DNA of 64,000 nucleotides, taken from the NCBI RefSeq assembly GCF_039535475.1, contig NZ_BAAAXG010000026.1, forward strand, positions 1,488,001 to 1,552,000. The letters are read 5' to 3'. This DNA is from Streptomyces showdoensis (GTDB lineage: Bacteria > Actinomycetota > Actinomycetes > Streptomycetales > Streptomycetaceae). The position numbers were made by a program, and so were the translations under genes. Shown here in pieces: positions 16,154 through 24,402 of this stretch. Under the pieces are notes generated by a model. The model worked only from the letters and a program-made list of their open reading frames with translations. It searched no databases and was not told where the DNA came from. The stretch's first letter is position 1; each line of letters opens with the position of its first letter.

Positions 16154-17707
16154 GTGAACGCAACCCAGCGCAGAGCCGCCGCCGTTCTGGCCGCCGCCGC
16201 ACTCGCCACCCCGCTGGTGCTCGCCGCCCCCGCCACCGCCACCCCCGACCCCGGGGCCGCGGCCGCCCGCGACGCCGCCAAGCTGGCGAAGAAGCTGGTC
16301 CGCGAGACGTCCGCGCAGGACGCCTACAAGCACCTCCAGAAGTTCCAGGCGATAGCCGACTCGGCCAACGGCAACCGCGCGGCCGGCACCCTCGGCCACG
16401 ACGCCTCCGCCGCGTACGTCTACACGCAGCTGAAGAAGGCCGGCTACGCCGTCACCTACCAGAAGTTCGACTTCATCTACACGGAGACGCTCGCCGAGAA
16501 GGCCTCCGTCCTCTCCCCCACCGCCCGCGACCTGGCGATCAAGGCGATGACCTACACCAAGTCGACCCCCGTCGGCGGTGTCAGGACCGAGCTCGTCGCC
16601 GTCCCGGTGGACGCGGACGGCACCACCGGCTGCGAGCCCGGCGACTTCGCCGCCGGCCGCTACACCGGAAAGGTCGCGCTCATCAAGCGCGGCGGCTGCG
16701 CCTTCGACGTCAAGCAGAAGAACGCCGCCACGGCCGGCGCCGCCGGCGCGATCGTCTACAACAACGCCGAGGGCGTGCTCTCCGGCACCCTGGGCGAGCC
16801 CTCCGCCACCGGCGTCCCGACCGGCGGCATCACCAAGGCCGAGGGCGAGGCGCTCGTCGCCGACCTCGCCAAGGGCCCGGTGAACATCTCCTTCGAGGTC
16901 CGCCAGCTCCAGGAGAAGCGTTCCACCAACAACGTCATCGCGGAGACCGTCGGCGGCAACGCCGCCAACACCGTGGTGCTCGGCTCCCACCTCGACTCCG
17001 TCACCGCCGGTCCCGGCATCAACGACAACGGCTCCGGCTCCGCCGGTCTCCTGCAGACCGCCCTGGAGCTCGCCAAGTCGAAGGACAAGGTCCGCAACAA
17101 GGTCCGCTTCGCCTGGTGGTCCGCCGAGGAGAACGGCCTCCTCGGCTCCGAGCACTACGTCGCCAACCTGAGCGAGCTCGGCAAGAAGGAGATCAAGCTC
17201 TACCTGAACTTCGACATGATCGCCTCGCCGAACTACGGACTCTTCGTCTACGACGGCGACAACTCCGACGGCGTCGGCGCGGGCGCGGGCCCCGAGGGCT
17301 CCGCCCAGCTGGAGCGCGACATCAACGACTTCCTCGACCAGCGCGGGATCCCGCACGAGGGCACCGACTTCACCGGCCGCTCCGACTACGGCCCGTTCGT
17401 CGACGCGGGCATCGCCTCCGGCGGCACCTTCACCGGCGCCGAGGGCATCAAGACCGCGGGCCAGGCGGCGAAGTTCGGCGGCCAGGCGGGCGTCGCGTAC
17501 GACGTGAACTACCACGCCAAGGGCGACAACCTCTCGAACATCAACATGACGGCCTTCGACGTCAACATCGACGTCATCGCCAACGCCGTGGGCACCTACG
17601 CCCACGACATCAGCTCCCTGAAGCGCCCGGTCGTCTCCGTCCCGACCACCGGCGACGCGGGCAGCGGCGGCGGCCTGCACGCCGACCACGACGAGGTCAC
17701 CGAGTAA
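16154..17707 (+). CDS. Secreted M28 aminopeptidase with PA domain
   Basis: A 517-residue exported zinc aminopeptidase. The signal peptide is VNATQRRAAAVLAAAALATP ending at ATAT. A PA (protease-associated) domain lies around residues 150-235 (CEPGDFAAGRYTGKVALIKR, GAIVYNN). The M28 domain shows all five expected zinc ligands: GSHLDSV, NDNGSGS, SAEENGLLGS, NFDMIAS and YHAKGDN. GTG 16154 follows GGGAAGGAC. A short inverted repeat (CCTGT/ACAGG) lies about 80-100 bp upstream. Role: extracellular peptide degradation. Confidence 0.9.
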   Translation: MNATQRRAAAVLAAAALATPLVLAAPATATPDPGAAAARDAAKLAKKLVRETSAQDAYKHLQKFQAIADSANGNRAAGTLGHDASAAYVYTQLKKAGYAVTYQKFDFIYTETLAEKASVLSPTARDLAIKAMTYTKSTPVGGVRTELVAVPVDADGTTGCEPGDFAAGRYTGKVALIKRGGCAFDVKQKNAATAGAAGAIVYNNAEGVLSGTLGEPSATGVPTGGITKAEGEALVADLAKGPVNISFEVRQLQEKRSTNNVIAETVGGNAANTVVLGSHLDSVTAGPGINDNGSGSAGLLQTALELAKSKDKVRNKVRFAWWSAEENGLLGSEHYVANLSELGKKEIKLYLNFDMIASPNYGLFVYDGDNSDGVGAGAGPEGSAQLERDINDFLDQRGIPHEGTDFTGRSDYGPFVDAGIASGGTFTGAEGIKTAGQAAKFGGQAGVAYDVNYHAKGDNLSNINMTAFDVNIDVIANAVGTYAHDISSLKRPVVSVPTTGDAGSGGGLHADHDEVTE

Positions 17708-17829
17708 CCGTCACCACCGTCGCCTCCGTCACCTCCGTCACCTCCGTCACCTCCGTGACAGCCTTCCCTGGGTGACAGTCGCCGCCGGGTGACCGTCGCC
17801 TCCGGGTGACCATCACCACCGGGTGACCG
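17706..17829. repeat. GTCACC / GGTGAC repeat cluster
   Basis: Four GTCACCTCC-type units followed by four GGGTGACCGTCGCC-type units lie between the convergent peptidase and ATPase genes. The two classes are complementary and could pair as a terminator. Confidence 0.6.
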
Positions 17830-19470
17830 TCACCTCCGGCGGCGCGCGGTCCCGAAGATCGACCGGGAGATCTCCCGGCCCAGCTGGGTCCCGATCGACC
17901 GCGCGAGGGACTTGAAGATCCCACTGCCGACGACCTGTTCGGTGAGCGAGGGCTCCTCCTTCTGCCGAGGAGCCCTCGCCGCCTCCTTGGCGGCCGCCTT
18001 CTCGGCCGCCGCGGCCTCCTTCTCCGCCACCGCACGCAGCGCCGCCGCCTCCGCCTCCTGCTGCTCGGCCGTCAGCTTCTCGTACGCCGACTCGCGGTCC
18101 ACCGCCTCCGCGTACCGCCCGTACAGCAGCGAGCCCTTCACCGCCGCCTCCAGCTCCTCCGCCGGAATCGGGCCCATCAGCGACTGCGGCGCCCGCAGCC
18201 GGGTCGCCGCCACCGGGGTCGGGGCGCCCTTCTCGCTCAGGACCGTGATCACCGCCTCGCCCGTGCCGAGCCCGGTCAGCACCTCCTCCAGGTCGTACCC
18301 CGAGTTCGGGAAGGTCCGCACCGTCGCCTTCAGCGCCTTGGCGTCGTCCGGGGTGAACGCGCGCAGCGCGTGCTGCACCCGGTTGCCGAGCTGCGCCAGC
18401 ACGTCCGCGGGCACGTCCTTGGGGGTCTGCGTCACGAAGAAGACCCCGACTCCCTTGGACCGGATCAGCCGCACCGTCTGCGTGATCGACTCCAGGAAGG
18501 CCTTCGAGGCCCCGTTGAACAGCAGGTGCGCCTCGTCGAAGAAGAAGACCAGCTTCGGCTTCTCGACGTCGCCGACCTCCGGCAGGTCCCCGTACAGGTC
18601 CGCCAGCAGCCACATCAGGAAGGTCGAGAACAGCTGCGGCTTGTCCTGCACGGCGGGCAGCTCCAGTACGGAGACGACGCCGCGGCCGTCCGCCGCCGTG
18701 CGCAGGAACTCGCTCGTGTCGAACTCCGGCTCCCCGAAGAAGCCGCCCGCGCCCTGCTGCTCGAAGGCCGTGAGCGCACGCAGGATCACCCCGGCCGTCA
18801 CCGTCGAGAGCCCGCCGATCCCCTTCAGCTCGGCCTTGCCCAGGTCCGAGACGAGGAAGGCGACCACCGCCCGCAGGTCCTTCAGGTCGACCAGCTCCAG
18901 GCCCTTGGCGTCCGCGTAGTGGAAGATCAGGCCGAGCGACTGCTCCTGCGTCTGGTTGAGCTGGAGCACCTTGGAGAGCAGCACCGGGCCGAAGCTGGTC
19001 ACGGTGGCCCGGACCGGGATGCCGGGTCCGGTGCCGCCGAGCCCGTAGAACTCGCAGGGGTAGCCGGTCGCCGTCCACTCCTGCCCGACCTGCCCTGCCC
19101 GCTCCCGGACCTTCTCGCCGTCGGCGCCGGGCGCCGAGACGCCGGAGACGTCGCCCTTGATGTCGGCGAGGAAGACCGGCACCCCGTGCGCGGACAGCTG
19201 CTCGGCGATCAGCTGGAGCGTCTTGGTCTTGCCGGTGCCGGTCGCGCCGGCGACCAGGCCGTGCCGGTTCAGCATCGGCAGCGGGATGCGGATCTGCGCG
19301 TCCGGGTGACACCGCCCGTCCCAGAGCAGCGCCCCCAGATCGAGTGCCGCTCCGTCGAAGGCGTACCCGGCGGCGATCTGCGCCCAGGGGGCCGTGCCGG
19401 ACGCCTCGCCGGACGCCTCCCCCGGCGCCCCGCCGGGCGCCCCGCCGGGCGGCTGTTCGCTCACGCTCAT
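17830..19470 (-). CDS. HerA/DUF853-type ATPase (YjgR-like)
   Basis: A 546-residue P-loop ATPase of the HerA-FtsK class. Walker A is AGATGTGKTKTLQ (about residue 70), FLADIKGDVSG follows, Walker B is KLVFFFDEAHLLFNG, and VFFVTQTPKDVP is the sensor region. The C-terminal 70 residues are an Ala/Glu/Lys-rich coiled coil and basic tail ending ARRRR. Family members are widespread and their function is not settled. Start ATG 19470 (MSVSEQPPGGAPGG) opens a Gly-Ala-Pro tail. Divergent from the next gene. Confidence 0.85.
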   Translation of the reverse strand: MSVSEQPPGGAPGGAPGEASGEASGTAPWAQIAAGYAFDGAALDLGALLWDGRCHPDAQIRIPLPMLNRHGLVAGATGTGKTKTLQLIAEQLSAHGVPVFLADIKGDVSGVSAPGADGEKVRERAGQVGQEWTATGYPCEFYGLGGTGPGIPVRATVTSFGPVLLSKVLQLNQTQEQSLGLIFHYADAKGLELVDLKDLRAVVAFLVSDLGKAELKGIGGLSTVTAGVILRALTAFEQQGAGGFFGEPEFDTSEFLRTAADGRGVVSVLELPAVQDKPQLFSTFLMWLLADLYGDLPEVGDVEKPKLVFFFDEAHLLFNGASKAFLESITQTVRLIRSKGVGVFFVTQTPKDVPADVLAQLGNRVQHALRAFTPDDAKALKATVRTFPNSGYDLEEVLTGLGTGEAVITVLSEKGAPTPVAATRLRAPQSLMGPIPAEELEAAVKGSLLYGRYAEAVDRESAYEKLTAEQQEAEAAALRAVAEKEAAAAEKAAAKEAARAPRQKEEPSLTEQVVGSGIFKSLARSIGTQLGREISRSIFGTARRRR

Positions 19471-19575
19471 GACGACCCCTGTCCCGGTTGCGCAAGGTTT
19501 TGTGATGGTTTGCCCCAGCATCGCACCGGGTGTGCGTGGCTGCGCCGGGAGCCGGTCGCCCGGTAGGCTTTCCGT

Positions 19576-19872
19576 GTGATCTTCAAGCGCATCGGTAACG
19601 GAAAGCCGTATCCCGACCACGGCCGGGAAAGCACCCGGCAGTGGGCGGACGTCGCCCCGCGCCCGGTCCGCCTCGATCAGCTGGTGACGACCAAGGGCCA
19701 GCTGGACCTGGAGACCCTGCTCGCCGAGGACTCGACCTTCTACGGCGACCTCTTCGCGCACGTCGTGAAGTGGCGGGGCGACCTCTACCTGGAGGACGGA
19801 CTCCACCGCGCGGTCCGCGCCGCGCTCCAGCAGCGCCAGGTGCTGCACGCCCGCGTCCTGGAGATGGACTGA
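19576..19872 (+). CDS. Conserved actinobacterial protein with GLHR motif
   Basis: A 98-residue protein often labelled a VapB-family antitoxin in Streptomyces genomes, although no toxin gene is adjacent. It ends with LYLEDGLHRAVRAALQQR, where GLHR recalls the ParB/sulfiredoxin motif GxHR. GTG 19576 lies 6 nt after TAGGCT (19564-19569), so the mRNA is probably leaderless. Function unproven. Confidence 0.75.
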   Translation: MIFKRIGNGKPYPDHGRESTRQWADVAPRPVRLDQLVTTKGQLDLETLLAEDSTFYGDLFAHVVKWRGDLYLEDGLHRAVRAALQQRQVLHARVLEMD

Positions 19873-19993
19873 CCCTCCAGGAGCCGACGGCGCCCCCGCC
19901 GGCTGATCCTTTCGGGGCCTCTTCGCCCCCATCCGGACGCGATCACATGATCATCCAGTAGGCATCGCCCACGGGCGGCATTACGCTGCGTTC

Positions 19994-20626
19994 ATGAGCA
20001 TGCTCACTCCCCCCGGAATGGGCGGAAAGTACCGCATCACGGGCGATGTCTACCCGCGCATGCGCCGCCCCCACCGCCGGCGCAGGATCATCCTCGGAGC
20101 CGCGGCCGGAGCGCTCGTGCTCGGCGCGGCGGGCTGGGGGACGCTGCAGCTGGTCGAGGTCTTCACCGGCGGCGACGGCAAGACCACCACGGCCGCCGGG
20201 AAGCAGGCCGACTGCAAGCCCGTCGCCAAGGCCTCCGCGCAGCCCGCCACCGCTCTGCCCAAGCCCGCCCAGATCACGGTCAACGTCTACAACGCGACCC
20301 CGCGCGCCGGGCTCGCCAAGACGACCGCGGACGAGCTGAAGAAGCGCGGCTTCGCCATCGGCAAGGTGGGCAACGCCCCGGCCGCCTACGACAAGAAGGT
20401 CCCCGGCGCCGGGATACTGCTCGGCGCCCCCGCGGCCACCAAGGGCAGCTTCTCCGTGCTCGGCACCCAGCTGAAGGGCGCCACGACGAAGGTCGACGCC
20501 CGCACCACGGCGGACGTCGACCTGATCATCGGTACGGCTTTCAAGACGCTCGACCCGAAGGCCGCGGCGGACGCGGCGCTCGTGGCCCTGAACAAGCCCA
20601 AGCAGCCGCTGCCCGGACGCTGCTAG
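19994..20626 (+). CDS. LytR C-terminal-domain membrane protein
   Basis: A 210-residue protein with a basic cytoplasmic N-terminus (PRMRRPHRRRR), one transmembrane helix (IILGAAAGALVLGAAGWGTL) and an extracytoplasmic LytR_C domain (ITVNVYNATPRAGLAKTTAD onward). The domain occurs in cell-envelope proteins. TACGCT at 19982-19987 is 6 nt before the ATG, so a leaderless transcript is likely. Convergent with upp. Confidence 0.82.
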   Translation: MSMLTPPGMGGKYRITGDVYPRMRRPHRRRRIILGAAAGALVLGAAGWGTLQLVEVFTGGDGKTTTAAGKQADCKPVAKASAQPATALPKPAQITVNVYNATPRAGLAKTTADELKKRGFAIGKVGNAPAAYDKKVPGAGILLGAPAATKGSFSVLGTQLKGATTKVDARTTADVDLIIGTAFKTLDPKAAADAALVALNKPKQPLPGRC

Positions 20627-20655
20627 CCGGTCCGCTCGGGTCCGGCGGCCGAACG

Positions 20656-20678
20656 GCCCGGGCGATCCCCGCCCGGGC
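20656..20678. terminator. Hairpin between LytR_C gene and upp
   Basis: Perfect 9-bp arms GCCCGGGCG / CGCCCGGGC around ATCCC, followed by CGGGCGATCCCGCTCG repeats, between convergent genes. Confidence 0.6.
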
Positions 20679-20719
20679 GGTCCGGAGCGGGCGATCCCGC
20701 TCGGGCGATCCCGCTCGGA

Positions 20720-21355
20720 CTAGTCGGCGGTCCCGTACATGCGGTCGCCCGCGTCGCCCAGGCCCGGGACGATGTAGCCGTTCTCGTTGAGGCGCTCGTC
20801 GACCGAGGCCGTCACGACGGTCACCGGCGTGCCCGCCAGCTCGCGCTCCATGATCTCGACGCCCTCCGGGGCGGCGAGCAGCACGACCGCGGTCACGTCG
20901 TCGGCACCGCGCTTGATGAGCTCCTGGATCGCCGCCACCAGCGTGCCGCCGGTCGCCAGCATCGGGTCCAGGACGTACACCTGGCGGCCGGAGAGGTCCT
21001 CCGGCATGCGCGAGGCGTACGTGGACGCCTCCAGCGTCTCCTCGTTGCGGATCATGCCGAGGAAGCCCACCTCGGCCGTCGGCAGCAGCCGCACCATGCC
21101 GTCGAGCATGCCGAGGCCGGCCCGCAGGATCGGGACCACCAGCGGCCGCGGGTACGACAGCTTCACACCGGTCGTCGGCGTGACGGGGGTCTCGATGTCG
21201 ACCTGCTCGGTGCGCACGTCCCTGGTCGCCTCGTAGGCGAGCAGCGTGACCAGCTCGTCGGCGAGCCGGCGGAAGGTCGGGGAGTCCGTGCGCTTGTCGC
21301 GCAGCGTGGTGAGCTTGTGGGCGACCAGCGGGTGATCGACGACGTGGAGACGCAT
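20720..21355 (-). CDS. upp: Uracil phosphoribosyltransferase
   Basis: A 211-residue pyrimidine-salvage enzyme forming UMP from uracil and PRPP. Landmarks: opening [44 protein letters not shown], the PRPP loop [13 protein letters not shown] and the uracil-binding C-terminus [20 protein letters not shown] 21355 has both GGAGGC and TACTGT (21362-21367) immediately upstream, so it may be leaderless. Confidence 0.95.
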   Translation of the reverse strand: MRLHVVDHPLVAHKLTTLRDKRTDSPTFRRLADELVTLLAYEATRDVRTEQVDIETPVTPTTGVKLSYPRPLVVPILRAGLGMLDGMVRLLPTAEVGFLGMIRNEETLEASTYASRMPEDLSGRQVYVLDPMLATGGTLVAAIQELIKRGADDVTAVVLLAAPEGVEIMERELAGTPVTVVTASVDERLNENGYIVPGLGDAGDRMYGTAD

Positions 21356-21446
21356 GCCTCCACAGTAGCCGGGACTGGCGTCGAACCATGCCGCCGAGGG
21401 AAGGTGGGGACACAGGTACCGGACCGGAGTCCTGGGGTGGTGTGGC

Positions 21447-21650
21447 ATGCCCGACCTGGAAGGCAAGGCCGGCGGAGCGGCTCCCGAGGGGGAGCGCCGC
21501 CCGGAGACCGACGCGGAGCGCCGCAGACGCCGCGCGCAGTTCCTGCGCGAGCTGAACGAGGCCAAGGCGCTGCGCGACCGCGTCCAGCCCCGGCGCGCCC
21601 GGGCGGCCCGGATGCGGCAGGCCATGCGCATGCGCACCTTCCGCTGGTGA
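21447..21650 (+). CDS. Small Arg-rich protein
   Basis: A 67-residue, strongly charged protein with a predicted amphipathic helix ([20 protein letters not shown]) and a basic C-terminus. I do not recognise the family. Coding is supported by a clean ATG, Streptomyces-like codon use and position between upp and the tadA pair. It may bind nucleic acid. The 11-bp repeat array begins at its stop codon. Confidence 0.55.
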   Translation: MPDLEGKAGGAAPEGERRPETDAERRRRRAQFLRELNEAKALRDRVQPRRARAARMRQAMRMRTFRW

Positions 21651-21825
21651 CCCGCGGACGACCCGCGGACGCGCCACGGGCGACTCGCGGACGTGCCACG
21701 GACGACCCACGGACGCGCCACGGACGCGCCACGGGCGACCCACGGGCGACCCGCGGACGACTCGCGGACGGCCCGCGGACGCGCCACGGACGACTCGCGG
21801 ACGGCCCACGGGCGACCCACGGGCC
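21650..21825. repeat. 16 x 11-bp tandem array
   Basis: Sixteen consecutive 11-bp units of consensus NNCC(A/G)CGG(A/G)CG, for example ACCCGCGGACG, CGCCACGGACG and ACTCGCGGACG, start at the stop codon of the small Arg-rich gene. The period is close to one DNA helical turn. No open frame of note is formed. Confidence 0.9.
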
Positions 21826-22093
21826 GCCGGAGACGCACCCGCGCGCGCCCGCCGGTGACGTACGGGTGACGCACCCGGGGACGTACGGGTGGCGGCCCGA
21901 TGACGGGTGGCCGTGCGCCCCCTCTGTGCGCCGGGGTCGCACGCCCGCCCGATCGCGGTGTCGTTCAGACTGATGCACGACGCAAGAGCCGAAGACCTCT
22001 CCTGAGGCCTCCGTTTCTGCCACGATGCCGATTGGGCGGGGCATCAGGAGCGCGCCGCCGGATCGTCACACCTCTGATCAGTGGGAGAGTCAG

Positions 22094-22621
22094 GTGTACT
22101 TCGCCGCACTGCTCGCGCGCACCGAAGACGGGTGGGAAGCGAGCGATACAGAGCTCGACAGTGTGGAGACCCTGTCGGACATCGCCGATCTGGCCCGGGA
22201 GGCCGCGGCGGACGACAGCGAGACCGTGATCGTGTTCATCGAGCAGGAGGACGCGTGGTTCGGCGTCGTCCGCGTCGACGGCGAGGACGACCCCCGGGTC
22301 TTCGTCTCGAACGCGGCCGCGGCGGCCCGCTCCTCGTACGGGGAGATCCTCACCTCGGAGATCCTCGGCGACGACCCGCGCAACGCTGACACCGACGTGG
22401 ACGCGCTGGACCTGGACGGCACGGAGGACGGCGAGCCCGCCGACGCCCTGGCCGGCGAGGACGACGAGGAGACGGGCGTGCCCGCCGCCCCCGTCGGCGA
22501 CCGGCAGATCCTGGCCGACCTGGGCCTCCCCGAGCGGGAGCTGCTCGCGCTCGAGAGCGACGCCCTCGGGGAGATCGCGGAGATCCTGGGCGCCTCCGCC
22601 GTCCTGGAGGCCGTGCGCTAG
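22094..22621 (+). CDS. tRNA adenosine deaminase-associated protein
   Basis: A 175-residue acidic protein of the family always encoded before tadA in actinobacteria: YFAALLARTEDGWEA, VIVFIEQEDAWFGVVRVDG, VFVSNAAAAARSSYGEIL. GTG 22094 follows GGGAGAG. The central 50 residues are Asp/Glu-rich and variable. Its stop codon overlaps the GTG start of tadA by one base. Function unknown. Confidence 0.85.
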   Translation: MYFAALLARTEDGWEASDTELDSVETLSDIADLAREAAADDSETVIVFIEQEDAWFGVVRVDGEDDPRVFVSNAAAAARSSYGEILTSEILGDDPRNADTDVDALDLDGTEDGEPADALAGEDDEETGVPAAPVGDRQILADLGLPERELLALESDALGEIAEILGASAVLEAVR

Positions 22622-23115
22622 TGCCCCTGGCAGCACGAGGCCCCGGTGCGGGCGCCGATCCCGTACGGGACCCCTGGCGGGATCCGATGCGGCTGGCCCT
22701 CGCCGAGGCGGACAAGGCCGCGCTGGCCGGTGACGTACCGGTCGGCGCGGTCGTGCTCTCCCCGGACGGCACGGTCCTCGCCCTCGGCCACAACGAGCGC
22801 GAGGCGACCGGCGACCCCACGGCCCACGCCGAGGTCCTGGCGCTGCGGCGGGCGGCCGCGGCGGCCGGCGAGTGGCGGCTGACCGGCTGCACGCTCGTGG
22901 TGACCCTGGAGCCCTGCGTGATGTGCGCGGGCGCACTCGTCCAGTCGCGGGTCGAACGGGTGGTCTTCGGCGCCTTCGACGAGAAGGCGGGCGCGACCGG
23001 CTCCCTGTGGGACCTCGTCCGGGACCGGCGGCTCAACCATCGCCCCGAGGTCGTCCACGGGGTCCTGGAGGAGGAGTGCTCCCGTCAGCTGACGGCCTTC
23101 TTCCGAGACCGCTGA
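22621..23115 (+). CDS. tadA: tRNA(adenine34) deaminase TadA
   Basis: A 164-residue zinc deaminase converting A34 to inosine in tRNA-Arg(ACG). Catalytic motifs HAEV (His and Glu) and PCVMCAGA (two zinc Cys) are intact. GTG 22621 overlaps the upstream stop (TAGTG); ATG 22687 (MRLALAEADKAAL), where most homologues start, is an alternative. Its tRNA substrate, tRNA-Arg(ACG), is the one used as the attachment site of the mobile element at base 50,260. Confidence 0.92.
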   Translation: MPLAARGPGAGADPVRDPWRDPMRLALAEADKAALAGDVPVGAVVLSPDGTVLALGHNEREATGDPTAHAEVLALRRAAAAAGEWRLTGCTLVVTLEPCVMCAGALVQSRVERVVFGAFDEKAGATGSLWDLVRDRRLNHRPEVVHGVLEEECSRQLTAFFRDR

Positions 23116-23238
23116 CGGCACCCGGCACCGGCTCCCCGCCCCTCTCGGCACCCCCTCCCCACCGCCTTCCCACCCCCCTCCCACCTGCGCGGACATATGG
23201 ATTTCAGTCCTGGGCACCTTTGGGCTAAGCTCTCTCTC

Positions 23239-23326
23239 GGTAGCGTGTCCGAGCGGCCGAAGGAGCTCGCCTCGAAAGCGAGTGTGGGGAAACTCACCGA
23301 GGGTTCAAATCCCTCCGCTACCGCCA
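23239..23326 (+). tRNA. tRNA-Ser (anticodon CGA)
   Basis: Acceptor arms GGTAGCG / CGCTACC, anticodon stem CTCGC / GCGAG with loop CTCGAAA (anticodon CGA), long type-II variable arm, T-arm GGGTTCAAATCCC, discriminator G, and encoded CCA. Reads UCG codons. Confidence 0.97.
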
Positions 23327-23328
23327 GG

Positions 23329-23364
23329 AAACCTCCCCGGACCTCGGTCCGGGGAGGTTTTTTC
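23329..23364 (+). terminator. Rho-independent terminator of tRNA-Ser
   Basis: Perfect 15-bp arms AAACCTCCCCGGACC / GGTCCGGGGAGGTTT directly after the CCA, followed by a T-run. Confidence 0.95.
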
Positions 23365-23400
23365 ATGCCCACCCCCGAACCCCGGGGAGTAATGTCATGC

Positions 23401-23690
23401 ACCTGACAATCATGGCGGGCTGACGAAGGCTTAGGACGGGGGGAGCGGCATCGGGGGGACAAGCCGCTCCCCCCGATGAGAACCGGTCCTGCAAGTCCTG
23501 CGCCGCAGTCAGGGGGGAAGCTCGCGGCGCGGACCCCGCAGTGAGGGCCGGTTCCTCGGCCCTGCGGATTCCTGCCAGATCCGCCGGGCTCGAGATCAAT
23601 ACTGCTCCTCCGCCGCCCCTCCGGACGGCGGCAAAAGGCCCCGATCGCAGGGCCCTTGGTCCATAAAGGCCCCGTGAGGAGGGCCTGGGT
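23401..23690. other. Unexplained structured intergenic region (possible small RNA)
   Basis: Between the tRNA terminator and the next gene no coding is convincing, but three strong inverted repeats occur: GGGGGGAGCGGC / GCCGCTCCCCCC (23438-23449 with 23463-23474), AGGGCCG / CGGCCCT (around 23543-23562), and GCCGCC / GGCGGC (around 23615-23634). No SRP, 6S or tmRNA signature was recognised. It may be an untranslated leader or a small RNA gene. Confidence 0.4.
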
Positions 23691-23738
23691 TAGACTCGGC
23701 GACCGCGCGGCGGAGGCGGCCAGGGGAGGGCGGAGCGG

Positions 23739-23903
23739 ATGGCGCAGGCGAAGAAGATCGCTCTCTATGCGGTCGTGGTGTTCGTGCTCTACACGATCAT
23801 CACGTCCCCGGCCCGGGCGGCGGACCTCGTCCAGGTAGGGTTCGAGGGCATATCGAGCGCCGCTCAAGGCGTCGGCCAGTTCATGACCGAGCTCGTCAAC
23901 TAG
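23739..23903 (+). CDS. Small membrane/secreted protein (54 residues)
   Basis: A short frame: MAQAKKIALYAVVVFVLYTI then ITSPARAADLVQVGFEG and a C-terminal amphipathic helix ending MTELVN. The start resembles a signal peptide with an Ala-x-Ala-like cleavage site (SPARAAD). GGGAGGGCGG lies upstream of the ATG and a -10-like TAGACT is at 23691-23696. The stop is 11 bp before the Dabb gene, sharing its ribosome site (TAGGAG), so the two are likely cotranscribed. Confidence 0.7.
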   Translation: MAQAKKIALYAVVVFVLYTIITSPARAADLVQVGFEGISSAAQGVGQFMTELVN

Positions 23904-23914
23904 GAGTACCGCCC

Positions 23915-24214
23915 GTGATCCGCCATCTGGTCCTCTTCAAGCTCAACGACGGCGTGCAGCGCGACGAGCCGCGCGTGGTGGCGGGCGTCGAGGCCTTCCG
24001 CGCCCTCGGCTCGCAGATTCCGGAGCTGCGCTTCTGGGAGTGCGACTGGAACATCTCGGACCGCCCGATCGCCTACGACTTCGCCATCAACTCGGCCGTC
24101 GAGGACGCGGACGCGCTCAAGCTCTACCTGGAGCACCCGGCGCACCAGGCGGGCGTGGCCCAGTGGCGCGAGTTCGCGACCTGGGTGATCGCCGACTACC
24201 CGTTCGAGGGCTGA
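23915..24214 (+). CDS. Dabb (stress-responsive A/B barrel) family protein
   Basis: A 99-residue dimeric ferredoxin-like barrel protein: opening MIRHLVLFKLNDGV, YDFAINSAVEDADALKLYLE, HPAHQAGVAQWREF. Known members act as small stress proteins or cyclases; the role here is open. GTG 23915 has AGGAG 8 nt upstream, overlapping the stop of the preceding small gene. Confidence 0.85.
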   Translation: MIRHLVLFKLNDGVQRDEPRVVAGVEAFRALGSQIPELRFWECDWNISDRPIAYDFAINSAVEDADALKLYLEHPAHQAGVAQWREFATWVIADYPFEG

Positions 24215-24243
24215 GCCCCGCCTCGCCCCCACCCCGAGCCTTC

Positions 24244-24284
24244 CCGGGCCCCTCGCCGACCTCCGGCGGGGGGCCCGGATTTTT
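24244..24284 (+). terminator. Intrinsic terminator after the Dabb gene
   Basis: Hairpin CCGGGCCCC-t-CGCCG / CGGCG-g-GGGGCCCGG followed by ATTTTT. Confidence 0.85.
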
Positions 24285-24402
24285 ACCCGCCCAACTTGCC
24301 CTCAACACGTGGTTATACGGTGCTTGCACACAGTGGACATGTCTTGTGATGCTATGACCGCTTTTGACGGATGAGTCGACGAAGTTGACATGAAGGGGTG
24401 GC

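Noticed and set aside
19576..19872. VapBC toxin-antitoxin pair
   Set aside because: No PIN-domain toxin lies on either side, so the label cannot be supported from context.
23401..23640. SRP RNA, 6S RNA or tmRNA
   Set aside because: The conserved SRP domain IV motif, the 6S bulge pattern and the tmRNA tag region were looked for and not seen.
23085..23867. Long minus-strand frame across tRNA-Ser with EGFEPSV-like peptide
   Set aside because: It is antisense to tRNA-Ser and its terminator; the EGFEPSV peptide is a known artefact of translating antisense tRNA-Ser.
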